From the NCBI RefSeq assembly GCF_025725665.1, contig NZ_CP107009.1:2356001-2420000 (forward strand): 64,000 bases of DNA, written 5' to 3'. The DNA comes from Halomonas sp. LR3S48 (GTDB taxonomy: Bacteria; Pseudomonadota; Gammaproteobacteria; Pseudomonadales; Halomonadaceae). Within the stretch, counting starts at the first letter, position 1. Each line of letters begins with the position of its first letter. Positions 19,304 through 26,395 of the stretch are shown here, piece by piece. The notes beneath the pieces are model-generated. The model saw only the letters and a list, made by a program, of their open reading frames with translations. It was not told the DNA's origin and made no database searches. The position numbers and the translations under genes are program-made.

Positions 19304-19390
19304 ATGCTCAAGTTCTTGGCAAGCACCGTCGGGATCATCTTTCTCATCGGCTTGGCCGTCGTCATCGGCCTGCTGATGCTCATCTTCTGA
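19304..19390 (+). CDS. 28-residue single-helix membrane protein
   Basis: A short gene that starts ATG at 19304 and ends TGA at 19390. It opens MLKFLASTVGIIFLIGLAVV and continues as an uninterrupted hydrophobic helix to the last residue (Ile-Phe). GGGAG lies 8 bases upstream. No charged residue interrupts the helix after Lys3. It sits between the cvrA-type antiporter and another small membrane protein gene. Small single-helix proteins often associate with transporters or respiratory complexes; a partner here is guesswork. Confidence 0.6.
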   Translation: MLKFLASTVGIIFLIGLAVVIGLLMLIF

Positions 19391-19490
19391 GAGGCGCCCA
19401 ATGCCGGGGCAGCAGTGTCCCCTTCGCAAGACCAGGCTTCCTTTCACTAGTATGTAGATAAGGCAGCAAGGAAACCGACCGGAGCTTGCG

Positions 19491-19751
19491 ATGTTGTTCT
19501 CGCCTCGACAGTGGCTCGCTCTGATGGCAGGGCAGGTGATTGGCACCTTTCTCTTCATGGTTCTACGGTGGCCTCCCGCTGCCGACCATGACCTCTTCCT
19601 GGCCTTTGGCGGCATGCTGGTCGCGACGCTTCTGGCATTCGTCGGTGCGCTATTGGGGCGCATACACAGTCGACAAGGCGCGACCGTGGGAATGGTCGTC
19701 GGCTACGTGATCTTCTTCGCGCCGGCCAGTGTCGTGATATTGGGAAGATGA
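19491..19751 (+). CDS. Hypothetical small membrane protein, three helices
   Basis: An 86-residue protein of unknown function. Three hydrophobic segments are visible: WLALMAGQVIGTFLFMVL, LAFGGMLVATLLAFVGALLG and VGMVVGYVIFFAPASVVIL. A short basic loop (GRIHSRQGAT) lies between the last two. No recognised domain. The ribosome site is weak (CGGAG about 7 bases upstream). It is followed by a clear stem-loop shared with convergent nhaD. Confidence 0.6.
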   Translation: MLFSPRQWLALMAGQVIGTFLFMVLRWPPAADHDLFLAFGGMLVATLLAFVGALLGRIHSRQGATVGMVVGYVIFFAPASVVILGR

Positions 19752-19793
19752 ACCTGTCAAGGCGAGCGTAGAGACAAGCTTGCTAAAAGCATG

Positions 19794-19815
19794 CGCCCGG
19801 CTGAAGCCGGGCGCA
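19794..19815. terminator. Stem-loop between convergent small membrane gene and nhaD
   Basis: GCGCCCGGC, TGAA loop, GCCGGGCGC, a 9-bp perfect stem followed by CAAAA. It lies 22 bases beyond the nhaD stop and 42 bases beyond the small membrane protein gene, so it can serve both strands. Confidence 0.75.
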
Positions 19816-19837
19816 AAACTCAAATGCGGGCGGCGAT

Positions 19838-21322
19838 TCAGCCGGTGATGGCAAAACTGCCCGCATTGAGCCAGAGGTGAGTGGCAACGCTTGCGGCATA
19901 GCCTAGAGCGATAGCGGGAGCCCAGCGCAAGTGCCCCAGGAAGGTGTAGTTGCCGCGCGCCTGGCCCATCAGTGCGACGCCAGCGGCAGATCCGATCGAC
20001 AGCAGGCTGCCGCCCACGCCGGCCGTCAGGGTGATCAGCAACCAGTGGCCATGCGACATCTCAGGCTCCATGGTCAGCACGGCGAACATCACCGGAATGT
20101 TGTCGACCACCGCGGAAACCACACCCAGAACGATGTTGGCCCAGGTGGGGTCCCAACCGACGTAGAGCGCCTCAGAAAGAAGGCTGAGATATCCCAGGAA
20201 ACCCAGGCCACCAACGGCAACGACTACGCCGTAGAAGAACAGCAAGGTATCCCACTCGGAGCGGGCCACGCGATTGAAGACATCGAAGGGGACCACGCTA
20301 CCCAACTGCCGCAGCTTGCGTTCGTCGCCGCGCTGGGTATAGCGGATACGCTTCTTCTCCAGCGAACGGGGCAGGGTCATGCGCAGGAAATAACCGAAGA
20401 ACTGCAGATAGCCAAGGCCAGTCATCATGCCCAGCACCGGCGGCAGGTGCAGCAGTGTATGGCAGGCCACGGCGGTCGTAATGGTAAGAAGGAACAGCAG
20501 GACGATACGCCGTGCACCACGCTTGAGCCAGACATCTTCATAGACGCCTTCCGGCTTGCGGTTATTGATGAAGAAAGTCATCAGAATCGCCGGGATCAGG
20601 AAATTGACCAGCGACGGTACCAGCAAGGTAAAGAACTCATAGAACTGCACGATACCAGCCTGCCAGACCATCAGGGTGGTAATGTCGCCGAAGGGACTGA
20701 ATGCGCCGCCGGCATTGGCCGCCACGACGATATTGATGCAGGCCAGGTTGATGAAGCGTTTGTCGCCTTCCGCTACCTTGGTGACAACGGCGCACATCAG
20801 CATGGCGGTGGTGAGGTTGTCGGCAATCGGCGAGATCACGAAAGAGAGGCCGCCGGTCAGCCAGAAGAGCTGCTTGTAGCTGAATCCCTTGCGAATCATC
20901 CAGGAGCGCAAGGCATCGAAGACGCGTCGCTCGTCCATGGCGTTGATATAGGTCATTGCCACCAGCAGGAACAGCATCAGCTCGGCAAATTCGAGCAGCG
21001 TCTCGCGAAAGGCGTGCTCGGCATCGTCGGGCATGCCGGACTGTACATAGACCCAGCCGATCATGAACCAGATCAAACCGGCGGCCACCAGTACCGGCTT
21101 GGACTTGCGCATGTGCAGTTTTTCCTCGCCCATGACCAGCATATAGGCGAGAACGAAGATGGCCACGGCAATGTAGCCGACGGCCGAATTAGTCAGATCC
21201 AGGCTGCCAGTCACCGCCAGCGCGGAGGGACTGAACAGCAGGATACCGAAAGCGAGCAATAGCGCGCCCGGCCAGCGGGTTATACCCCGTAGCCTGGGAA
21301 GTGTGAAGCAGCCAATAGGCAT
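19838..21322 (-). CDS. nhaD: Na+/H+ antiporter NhaD
   Basis: Inner-membrane sodium/proton antiporter of the NhaD family (494 aa), common in halophilic and alkaliphilic gammaproteobacteria. About 12 helices. Characteristic segments are SFVISPIADNLTTAMLMCAV and ANAGGAFSPFGDITTLMVWQ, with SAVVDNIPVMFAVLTMEP in the second half; their polar residues lie in the ion path in this superfamily. The N-terminus has a hydrophobic leader (LLLAFGILLFSPSALA) that looks cleavable. Paired with the cvrA-type gene, it suggests strong sodium homeostasis. The tRNA-Ser genomic island begins just upstream of it. Confidence 0.92.
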   Translation of the reverse strand: MPIGCFTLPRLRGITRWPGALLLAFGILLFSPSALAVTGSLDLTNSAVGYIAVAIFVLAYMLVMGEEKLHMRKSKPVLVAAGLIWFMIGWVYVQSGMPDDAEHAFRETLLEFAELMLFLLVAMTYINAMDERRVFDALRSWMIRKGFSYKQLFWLTGGLSFVISPIADNLTTAMLMCAVVTKVAEGDKRFINLACINIVVAANAGGAFSPFGDITTLMVWQAGIVQFYEFFTLLVPSLVNFLIPAILMTFFINNRKPEGVYEDVWLKRGARRIVLLFLLTITTAVACHTLLHLPPVLGMMTGLGYLQFFGYFLRMTLPRSLEKKRIRYTQRGDERKLRQLGSVVPFDVFNRVARSEWDTLLFFYGVVVAVGGLGFLGYLSLLSEALYVGWDPTWANIVLGVVSAVVDNIPVMFAVLTMEPEMSHGHWLLITLTAGVGGSLLSIGSAAGVALMGQARGNYTFLGHLRWAPAIALGYAASVATHLWLNAGSFAITG

Positions 21323-21442
21323 GGATCGAGTCCTGGTTTATTAATTTGCGGGAAGGGTTAAAAAACGCCCGCATTTTAGCACGGCTTATTGCAGCGCAGT
21401 AGGTCGCCAAATGGCTAAGAAGACGGTAGAAAATGTGCCCAG

Positions 21443-21476
21443 AAAACGAAAAGACCCCCTGACGAGTCAGGGGGTC
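21443..21476 (-). terminator. Stranded original terminator of the tRNA-Ser gene
   Basis: GACCCCCTGAC (21453-21463) pairs with GTCAGGGGGTC (21466-21476). Read on the minus strand the stem is followed by TTTTCGTTTTC. Immediately before it on that strand stands the 14-base tRNA-Ser 3' end at 21485-21498. The arrangement tRNA end, 8 bases, stem, T-run is what one expects after an intact tRNA gene, so this is the pre-insertion terminator displaced 12.6 kb by the element. Confidence 0.85.
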
Positions 21477-21484
21477 GAAAAGGG

Positions 21485-21498
21485 TGGCGGAGGGACAG
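21485..21498. repeat. Attachment-site copy at the integrase end
   Basis: A 14-base exact direct repeat of 34098-34111. Similarity stops at once on both sides, so the shared core is short. It lies between the displaced tRNA terminator and the integrase promoter. Confidence 0.85.
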
Positions 21499-21534
21499 CC
21501 CGCCGTGAGGTCATGTTTCGGTGCGTATCATCCC

Positions 21535-21564
21535 TTATCACCAAATGCCAATCTTTCCTATACT
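21535..21564 (+). promoter_or_regulatory. Possible integrase promoter
   Basis: TTATCA at 21535-21540, an 18-base spacer and TATACT at 21559-21564. The -10 box is good and the -35 box weak. It lies about 118 bases before the integrase ATG. The remaining gap 21,565-21,681 holds no other feature I can support. Confidence 0.4.
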
Positions 21565-21681
21565 GTCAGTAGTTTAACGGCAATCCCCACCTTTCTCACC
21601 GAGGCGCCTTGTGTTGCAACGTGCCACCCGCTATCATCCAATAACACCCTTTATGTTGGGTAGATTGTTGGAGACGCGGCC

Positions 21682-22911
21682 ATGCCTAAGAAAGCCAGAG
21701 AACTCTCCGCTGTTGAGGTGAAGCGACTGACAGAGCCAGGCTTGTACGCCGTGGGCGGTGTGGCCGGCTTGCATCTTCAGGTGGCCAAGACAGGTGCCCG
21801 CTCATGGGTGCTGCGTGCCACCGTAGGCGCCAAGCGCCGCGACATTGGCTTGGGCGGCTACCCTGATACCCCGCTCGCCAGCGCCCGAGAGAAGGCCAGG
21901 GAGGCGCGAGAGAAGATCCAGCAGGGTATCGACCCGGTTGCCGAGCGTCGCGCTCTGAGAAGCGCTCTGCTGGCTCAGCAGGTACGCGACATCACCTTTG
22001 AGCAATGCGCTGCCGAGGTCATCAAGAAGAAACAGGCCGAATCTCGCAACGCCAAGCATGCTCAGCAGTGGGAAAACACGCTCAAGACCTACGCCTATCC
22101 CGTGCTGGGCAAGATGGCCGTCGCAGATGTGGATCTCGCCCATGTGCTGAAGGTGCTACAGCCCGATTGGGAAACCAAGACCGAAACCATGACCAGGGTA
22201 CGCCAGCGCATCGAGGCAGTTATCGCGTGGGCAACCGTTCATGGCCATCGCTCTGGTGACAATCCGGCCCGCTGGAAAGGCAACCTTGACGCTATCCTGC
22301 CGAAGCCGTCCAAGGTCACCAAGGTAAAGCATCACAAGGCGCTCCCCATCGATGACATGGGCGAGTTCGTGGCCAACCTGCGCCAGCAAAAGGGCGTGGC
22401 TGCGCTGGCCCTGGAGTTCACCATTCTGACCGCTACACGCTCCGGCGAGGTGAGGGGTGCTACATGGGCCGAGATCGACCTAGATAACGCTATCTGGACG
22501 ATTCCGGCAGGGCGCATGAAAACAGAGAAGGAACACCGTGTACCGCTCTCAAAGGAAGCCCTCAAGCTTTTGAAGCGGCTGCCTCACGATTCGGAGCTTG
22601 TCTTTCCGGCGCCGAAGGGTGGGAAGTTCAGCGATGCAGCCCTGGCTGCCGTGCTCAAGCGCATGGGCGTTGACGCCACCGTTCACGGCTTCCGTTCGAC
22701 GTTCCGCGATTGGAGCGCCGAACGCACCTCCTACCCGCACCATGTCTGCGAGATGGCTCTGGCCCACACGATCAAGAACGCTGCCGAGGCGGCCTATCGT
22801 CGTGGCGACCTGATGGAGAAGCGGACGAAGCTGATGCAGGATTGGGCGAAGTTCTGCGGCACGATCCAGCCCAAGGGCGAAGTCGTCCCGCTGCGTAAGG
22901 CGGAGATGTAA
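21682..22911 (+). CDS. int: Tyrosine recombinase, P4-type integrase
   Basis: Site-specific recombinase (409 aa) that inserts and excises the element at the tRNA-Ser gene. The N-terminal arm-binding domain of the DUF4102 type is seen in LTEPGLYAVGGVAGLHLQV and RRDIGLGGYPDTPLASAR. The SAM-like core-binding domain is at about residues 100-180. The catalytic domain shows Arg in TATRSGEVRGATW, HGFRSTFRDW (His-x-x-Arg), LAHTIKN and the tyrosine in AAYRRGDLMEKR. All catalytic positions look intact, so the enzyme may be active. GGAG lies 8 bases before the ATG. It faces into the element. Confidence 0.95.
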   Translation: MPKKARELSAVEVKRLTEPGLYAVGGVAGLHLQVAKTGARSWVLRATVGAKRRDIGLGGYPDTPLASAREKAREAREKIQQGIDPVAERRALRSALLAQQVRDITFEQCAAEVIKKKQAESRNAKHAQQWENTLKTYAYPVLGKMAVADVDLAHVLKVLQPDWETKTETMTRVRQRIEAVIAWATVHGHRSGDNPARWKGNLDAILPKPSKVTKVKHHKALPIDDMGEFVANLRQQKGVAALALEFTILTATRSGEVRGATWAEIDLDNAIWTIPAGRMKTEKEHRVPLSKEALKLLKRLPHDSELVFPAPKGGKFSDAALAAVLKRMGVDATVHGFRSTFRDWSAERTSYPHHVCEMALAHTIKNAAEAAYRRGDLMEKRTKLMQDWAKFCGTIQPKGEVVPLRKAEM

Positions 22912-23105
22912 TCCGCAACAAGTGAAACGAATACAGCGGCTTATGAGAAGGGATACGCTGTACCCAACGAAAGCCCCATCATAAGCGACCAGGAACACAA
23001 GCGGCGATGCCGCACCGTGTTGGCTGGCCTAGGGTAGCTCCCGAACGTGCGGATACTCCACCGCACTGGCCAGCCTCTTCAATGGAGAGCGTGAGGAGTA
23101 GCGCA

Positions 23106-23738
23106 ATGGATATCAAGACCACCGCATACCCGAAACGTTACGCTAAGATGTTGAGGCCTAAGAGTGACGACGGGAGTTTGAGAGATCTTGAGGATCTACT
23201 CAAACAAATTGAGGATGAGGCAAGCAGGCTCCTATCTGTTCACCAGCGAGACGAAGAATCAACGAAGCACAGGATTAAAGAGGCCGAATTATGCCGAGAT
23301 ATAGCTAAAGCACTGAAAGACAACTCTTCTTTTCAGGAGGCTATGCGGGATCCCCAAGTCGATATGCGCTACATATTGCTTCTGGGCTACGTGTACGGTT
23401 CCCTTTGCGCGCCAAGTTTGCATGATGAGAGATCTGGGCTGAGGGCATCCCTTACACTACTGAAGCAGCAACAAGGCCCGCTAAAGAGAAGGCGCAAGCA
23501 GGAGGCAGCCAGGGAGTGGATGAAGCAAGAGGCGCAGCAGATATGGGCTAATGACCATGCTAAAGAACTGCGCATAGGCGCTGTTGCCGACGAAGTAAGA
23601 AAGAGAGTAAAGAAAAGGAAGCAAGAAGATGATATCGCCAAGAATCATTGGCCTGATTCTTTGGAGGTGATCAGAGATGCGATCCGTCATGTAGCTCCCG
23701 AATATGCCCGTAAACAAGGACGGCCACGGAAAAAATAG
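23106..23738 (+). CDS. AT-rich cargo gene of unknown function, charged coiled-coil protein
   Basis: A 210-residue protein I do not recognise. The ATG at 23106 has GAGGAG 8 bases upstream. Residues about 15-65 are highly charged and helical (LEDLLKQIEDEASRLLSVHQ). A short hydrophobic patch, YILLLGYVYGSL, sits near residue 85. The C-terminal third is strongly basic and ends in RKQGRPRKK, an AT-hook-like or nucleic-acid-binding tail. Codon use is AT-rich, with many AGA, ATA and TTG codons, unlike the genes around it, so it is probably a later acquisition. The place behind an integrase is a usual spot for defence or accessory cargo; no known domain supports that here. Confidence 0.65.
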   Translation: MDIKTTAYPKRYAKMLRPKSDDGSLRDLEDLLKQIEDEASRLLSVHQRDEESTKHRIKEAELCRDIAKALKDNSSFQEAMRDPQVDMRYILLLGYVYGSLCAPSLHDERSGLRASLTLLKQQQGPLKRRRKQEAAREWMKQEAQQIWANDHAKELRIGAVADEVRKRVKKRKQEDDIAKNHWPDSLEVIRDAIRHVAPEYARKQGRPRKK

Positions 23739-23755
23739 TAGATAAATGTGGTGCC

Positions 23756-23784
23756 GTGTACAGGAAATAGGGTTTTCTGTACAC
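23756..23784. promoter_or_regulatory. Inverted repeat GTGTACAG-N13-CTGTACAC
   Basis: A perfect 8-bp dyad (23756-23763 and 23777-23784), extended inward by an A-run and a T-run. It lies 18 bases after the AT-rich cargo gene and 71 bases before alpA. It could be a terminator for the first or an operator for the second. Confidence 0.5.
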
Positions 23785-23823
23785 GCGCTTATTTTTATAA
23801 AAACACCGCCTCGCCATGCTCTG

Positions 23824-23846
23824 CCTCGTACTCCCTTGATACGAGG
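23824..23846. promoter_or_regulatory. Inverted repeat CCTCGTA-N9-TACGAGG before alpA
   Basis: A perfect 7-bp dyad whose right arm supplies the GAGG ribosome site of the alpA-like gene (ATG at 23856). Folding of the RNA would hide that ribosome site, and a bound protein could act as repressor. Confidence 0.5.
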
Positions 23847-23855
23847 TTAGAGCAA

Positions 23856-24032
23856 ATGACTTACGTTGATGTGAAGTTCCTGCGGGACCGCTATCAGACT
23901 AGTGTGCCGACCCTCTGGCGCTGGGCGCGCGAAGGCAAAATGCCGAAACCCATCAAGATCGGCCCCAACTGCACTCGCTGGCGCCTCGCCGATCTGGAAG
24001 CATGGGAGGCAACACGGGAGATGGCACAATGA
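23856..24032 (+). CDS. alpA: AlpA-like helix-turn-helix regulator
   Basis: A 58-residue MerR-superfamily DNA-binding protein. VKFLRDRYQTSVPTLWRWAR is the helix-turn-helix, followed by EGKMPKPIKIGPNCTRWRLA, the wing and the usual AlpA pattern, then LEAWEATREMAQ. AlpA proteins activate integrase or excision genes in P4-like elements and act as excisionases in others. The start at 23856 is chosen because it gives the domain alone and has GAGG nearby. The stop overlaps the next start as ATGA, so the two are coupled. Confidence 0.85.
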   Translation: MTYVDVKFLRDRYQTSVPTLWRWAREGKMPKPIKIGPNCTRWRLADLEAWEATREMAQ

Positions 24033-24379
24033 GCCGGCTCCCGTTATTCCCCATAGATGAGCACTTCATCACCCATACCCGCGCTGTGCTCGCCATGCTG
24101 CTGCGTGGCGAACACTGCGATCAATTCTCCTACCACCAGCATACGGGCTTGCCAATCGCGGATTTCCGAACCCGCGTGAGCGAGCTGTACCGCAATGGCT
24201 GGCCCATCGAGCGTGCCTTTCACCATACGCACGACGCCAACGGTGAGCCACGGCGATGCAAATACTACTGGCTAGACCGTGATCTGCTGAAGGCTTACTT
24301 CCGACAGGAGCCGGCCTTCAAGACCCGCTGTGAAGCGTTCGGGAAGAAGTACGGGGGAAGCCCATGCAAGAGCCGATAA
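24029..24379 (+). CDS. Hypothetical protein, helix-turn-helix type
   Basis: A 116-residue protein starting in an ATGA overlap with the alpA-like gene. The stretch THTRAVLAMLLRGEHCDQFS followed by LPIADFRTRVSELYRNGWPI looks like a winged helix in which the second part is the recognition helix. The ending RCKYYWLDRDLLKAYFRQE resembles the wing and C-terminal helix of small DNA-binding proteins found in prophages and islands. No catalytic motif is seen. It probably works with AlpA in element control; this is inference. Confidence 0.65.
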   Translation: MSRLPLFPIDEHFITHTRAVLAMLLRGEHCDQFSYHQHTGLPIADFRTRVSELYRNGWPIERAFHHTHDANGEPRRCKYYWLDRDLLKAYFRQEPAFKTRCEAFGKKYGGSPCKSR

Positions 24380-24516
24380 AAGAAAACCCCGTCCTGGCGG
24401 CTACCAGTGACGAGGCTTCATTTCTGTCTGAACACCTGAATGATAGCCCAGCCGCCCAGGCGAATGCCAGCAACTTCACGGCCCCCACATGCGGGGCCGT
24501 GCCCAAGGCAGGGTAA
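24364..24516 (+). CDS. Small overlapping ORF, 50 residues
   Basis: It starts ATG at 24364, inside the end of the previous gene, and stops TAA at 24516, only 4 bases before the next ATG. GGGGGAA stands 4 bases upstream as a ribosome site. The product opens MQEPIKENPVLAATSDEA, is acidic and poor in hydrophobics, and matches no family I know. The close fit between two genes suggests translation coupling even if the peptide has no role. A GGCCCC/GGGGCC stem lies near its end. Confidence 0.4.
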   Translation: MQEPIKENPVLAATSDEASFLSEHLNDSPAAQANASNFTAPTCGAVPKAG

Positions 24517-24520
24517 ACCT

Positions 24521-24922
24521 ATGGCGAAGAAGAAACCCAAGGTCCATTGGGGGGCTGGGGGCGCTCTCGCCATACCCAGATTTCTCATGGGTCATGAAGA
24601 CTTCCGCAACCTTTCGCCTTCGGCGCTGAAGGTGCTGCTTGTGCTTGGCTACCAGTACAACGGCAAGAACAATGGGGATCTCTCAGCCACCCACAAGATG
24701 ATGCAGGACTGGGGCGGGATGGCAGAAGCAACGCTCTCCAGGGCGCTACGAGAGCTTCAGGAGTGCAACCTGATCACTAAGACACGCACGAACTACAAAG
24801 GCCGGGACGGGGCTCGCTGCGCTCTCTACGCGCTTACATGGGCTCCAATTGATGAGTGCCCCGGCAAGATGCTTGAAGTTCATCCCACTATCGCTGCACC
24901 ACGAAAGCTGTCAGGAGGATAA
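24521..24922 (+). CDS. Winged-helix replication-type protein
   Basis: A 133-residue protein with FRNLSPSALKVLLVLGYQYN, GDLSATHKMMQDWG and ATLSRALRELQECNLITKTR, the helix-turn-helix and wing of a family found beside alpA in proteobacterial islands and related to the N-terminal DNA-binding part of phage replication proteins. The final part ALTWAPIDECPGKMLEV also fits that family. There is no primase or helicase domain. It is directly followed by an AT-rich stretch with inverted palindromes that could be its binding site. Its role in replication or copy control is inferred. Confidence 0.7.
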   Translation: MAKKKPKVHWGAGGALAIPRFLMGHEDFRNLSPSALKVLLVLGYQYNGKNNGDLSATHKMMQDWGGMAEATLSRALRELQECNLITKTRTNYKGRDGARCALYALTWAPIDECPGKMLEVHPTIAAPRKLSGG

Positions 24923-24947
24923 GGCCATGCGATTCGATAATTACCAC

Positions 24948-25080
24948 CTTCAAAAATTGAAGCCATAGGCATCAAAAAATGATGCCTTCCAGCCTGGCAT
25001 GCCGGATTTCACCCAATAAGGCATCAAAATTTGCAGCCTTAACCCGACTTTTCGAGGTTTTGTGACTTCAATTTTTGAAG
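24948..25080. promoter_or_regulatory. Palindrome-rich AT-rich region, candidate origin or operator
   Basis: CTTCAAAAATTGAAG at 24948-24962 returns as its exact reverse complement CTTCAATTTTTGAAG at 25066-25080. Between them is a perfect hairpin GGCATCA-AAAAA-TGATGCC (24968-24986), the palindrome GGCATGCC (24996-25003) and a related GGCATCAAAATTTGCAGCC (25020-25038). A 13-codon reading frame with AGGAG (ATG 24927, stop before 24969) overlaps the first repeat. Paired symmetric sites around an AT-rich core next to a winged-helix gene are what a small replication origin or control region would show. Confidence 0.5.
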
Positions 25081-25268
25081 ACCCTTATAAGTTACCAAGG
25101 GGTATAGCTCAGATGAGGGGCTATCGGACCATTGCGAGGCTGTGGCGGGAGCAGAAAGGGGCTCTGATTATCACGGGACCACCCCGGCCCATCGTCACAG
25201 GCCAAAAAGCGCTTGCACAACCTCAGTGTCGGAACTATTGTGTAACACGTAACACACATGACACATAG
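25062..25268 (+). CDS. Doubtful small ORF, 68 residues
   Basis: Begins GTG at 25062 with GAGG 5 bases upstream and ends TAG at 25268. The product opens MTSIFEDPYKLPRGIAQMRG and carries a basic helix YRTIARLWREQK. It overlaps the right palindrome at its start and the dyad of the ribbon-helix-helix gene at its end. No family is recognised. The good ribosome site favours it; the overlap with two regulatory-looking repeats argues against it. Confidence 0.35.
   Translation: MTSIFEDPYKLPRGIAQMRGYRTIARLWREQKGALIITGPPRPIVTGQKALAQPQCRNYCVTRNTHDT
25239..25256. promoter_or_regulatory. TGTGT-N8-ACACA dyad before the ribbon-helix-helix gene
   Basis: The sequence holds a 5-bp inverted repeat (25239-25243 and 25252-25256) and a repeated TAACAC. 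Ribbon-helix-helix proteins commonly bind short repeats next to their own start, so this is a candidate autoregulatory operator. Confidence 0.45.
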
Positions 25269-25275
25269 GCCAGAC

Positions 25276-25671
25276 ATGACTGACAACATGGTTCACCTCA
25301 CCAGCCGCGTACCGGGCAACCTCATCAGCAGGCTTGAGGAGCTGGCCAAGGAGCGCAGGAAGCAGACAGGTGAGAACGTCAGCCGTGCCGACCTGGTGCG
25401 GGAAGCACTTGAGAGGCTGACTGCAGGGGACGCCGACCGGCAGGTTAACCGGCAGTCGGATTTTCAGGCGCTCGGTGATGATGACGAATACGACTTCGGC
25501 ACCATCGTTCTGAATGCCTTGGAGGAGCTGGCCGACGAAGCAGAGCGGCAGGGTATCGAGGATGCGCAGGACATGGCCCTGACCATCGCGCCCACCGCTG
25601 AACAGGATCCACGAACGGAGCGTCTGCGCGCCTTCGTGAAGAAGCTGCACGGCACCTTGCAGTCCGTGTAG
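25276..25671 (+). CDS. Ribbon-helix-helix DNA-binding protein
   Basis: A 131-residue protein. MVHLTSRVPGNLISRLEELA followed by NVSRADLVREALERL is the beta-strand plus two helices of a MetJ/Arc-type repressor. The remainder, about residues 60-131, is acidic and helical (YDFGTIVLNALEELADEAER), perhaps a dimerisation or partner region. Starts at 25258 and 25288 are also open; none has a strong ribosome site. It could be an antitoxin, but no toxin-like gene follows, so a control role for the element is more likely. A 7-bp G/C stem (25680-25686 with 25704-25710) follows the stop without a T-run. Confidence 0.7.
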   Translation: MTDNMVHLTSRVPGNLISRLEELAKERRKQTGENVSRADLVREALERLTAGDADRQVNRQSDFQALGDDDEYDFGTIVLNALEELADEAERQGIEDAQDMALTIAPTAEQDPRTERLRAFVKKLHGTLQSV

Positions 25672-25740
25672 AACGAAGCGCCCCCGCACCTGCTGGAACA
25701 GGCCGGGGGCATGACACCGCGAAGCAATTGGAGAACCACG

Positions 25741-26049
25741 ATGCGTAACAATGATACCACTGCACAGCTCAAGCTCGACACCACCAGCCACATTAACCCC
25801 GAGTTTAACCGCACCATCATGAAGGGGAATTTCATGTTCGTGCAGGGCATCGACTACCTGACGCACGAGCAGCGTATTCGGTTAATGCGTGCTGCCAAGG
25901 AGCGTATCCGTCACCACGATGCCCAGCCGGCCGCATGGTTTTACAAGCCGGACCGCGCCACATGGGCGCATGCTCGCTGGGAAGCTGGCGAGTTCGATGG
26001 TCAACCGCCCGAAGTGCTGGGCCGTGCATTCATGGGAGAGGCAGCATGA
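25741..26049 (+). CDS. Hypothetical island protein, 102 residues
   Basis: Starts ATG at 25741 with GGAG 8 bases upstream. The product begins MRNNDTTAQLKLDTTSHINP and has a helical basic middle (HEQRIRLMRAAKERIRHHD) and a tryptophan-rich part (PAAWFYKPDRATWAHARWEA). No family is recognised. It ends in an ATGA overlap with the next gene, so the two are cotranslated. Confidence 0.6.
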   Translation: MRNNDTTAQLKLDTTSHINPEFNRTIMKGNFMFVQGIDYLTHEQRIRLMRAAKERIRHHDAQPAAWFYKPDRATWAHARWEAGEFDGQPPEVLGRAFMGEAA

Positions 26050-26261
26050 TCGAGAGCATCGAGCAGGCTCTAGCCGACATAGGTCGCAAGATGGGAGTGG
26101 TGGAGATAACCCAGCGTGCCCGCGAGGCTGTCGCTAACGGCGATACCTTGGAGCTGATCGTGCGTGGGGTGCCTTCCAAGCGAAATGGAACCGTAGTTGA
26201 GATGCACTCGACATTGACCAGCGCTAAGGAAACACATGGCAGGCTGATCCGCCTGGAGTAG
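26046..26261 (+). CDS. Hypothetical island protein, 71 residues
   Basis: Starts in an ATGA overlap with the preceding gene. The product opens MIESIEQALADIGRKMGVVE and is a small alpha/beta-looking protein ending HGRLIRLE. No domain is recognised. It is followed 30 bases later by a strong intrinsic terminator, which ends this four- or five-gene block. Confidence 0.6.
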   Translation: MIESIEQALADIGRKMGVVEITQRAREAVANGDTLELIVRGVPSKRNGTVVEMHSTLTSAKETHGRLIRLE

Positions 26262-26291
26262 GCCCGCTTGTAGACTGTGCTGCAGCTGCTC

Positions 26292-26318
26292 GCCCCGCCA
26301 ACGAGCGGGGCTTTTCTT
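26292..26318 (+). terminator. Intrinsic terminator
   Basis: GCCCCGC, CAACGA loop, GCGGGGC, then TTTTCTTT. A classical rho-independent terminator that closes the ribbon-helix-helix gene block. Confidence 0.88.
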
Positions 26319-26395
26319 TGGCATGGGATTTGAGCGATGCGAGCAGCCGGGTTATATCTGGGTAGCGAAAACGAGAATAAGCGCAGGGGGAACTC

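Noticed and set aside
19931..21262. Open reading frame of over 400 codons on the plus strand.
   Set aside because: It is antisense to nhaD, whose product is a clear membrane antiporter. The antisense product is rich in His, Gln and Asp, typical of an antisense shadow.
25095..25150. GGGGTATAGCTCAG resembles the start of a tRNA gene.
   Set aside because: No T-loop GTTCGA segment, no matching acceptor 3' strand and no anticodon stem can be drawn. It is a chance match to the D-arm.
25276..25671. Ribbon-helix-helix gene as an antitoxin of a toxin-antitoxin pair.
   Set aside because: No RelE, MazF, PIN or other toxin-like gene lies next to it on either side; the following 102- and 71-residue proteins have no such motif.
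25680..25710. GCCCCCG/CGGGGGC stem as a terminator after the ribbon-helix-helix gene.
   Set aside because: No T-run follows, the loop is 17 bases, and the next gene starts 30 bases later in the same direction, so it was not called a terminator.
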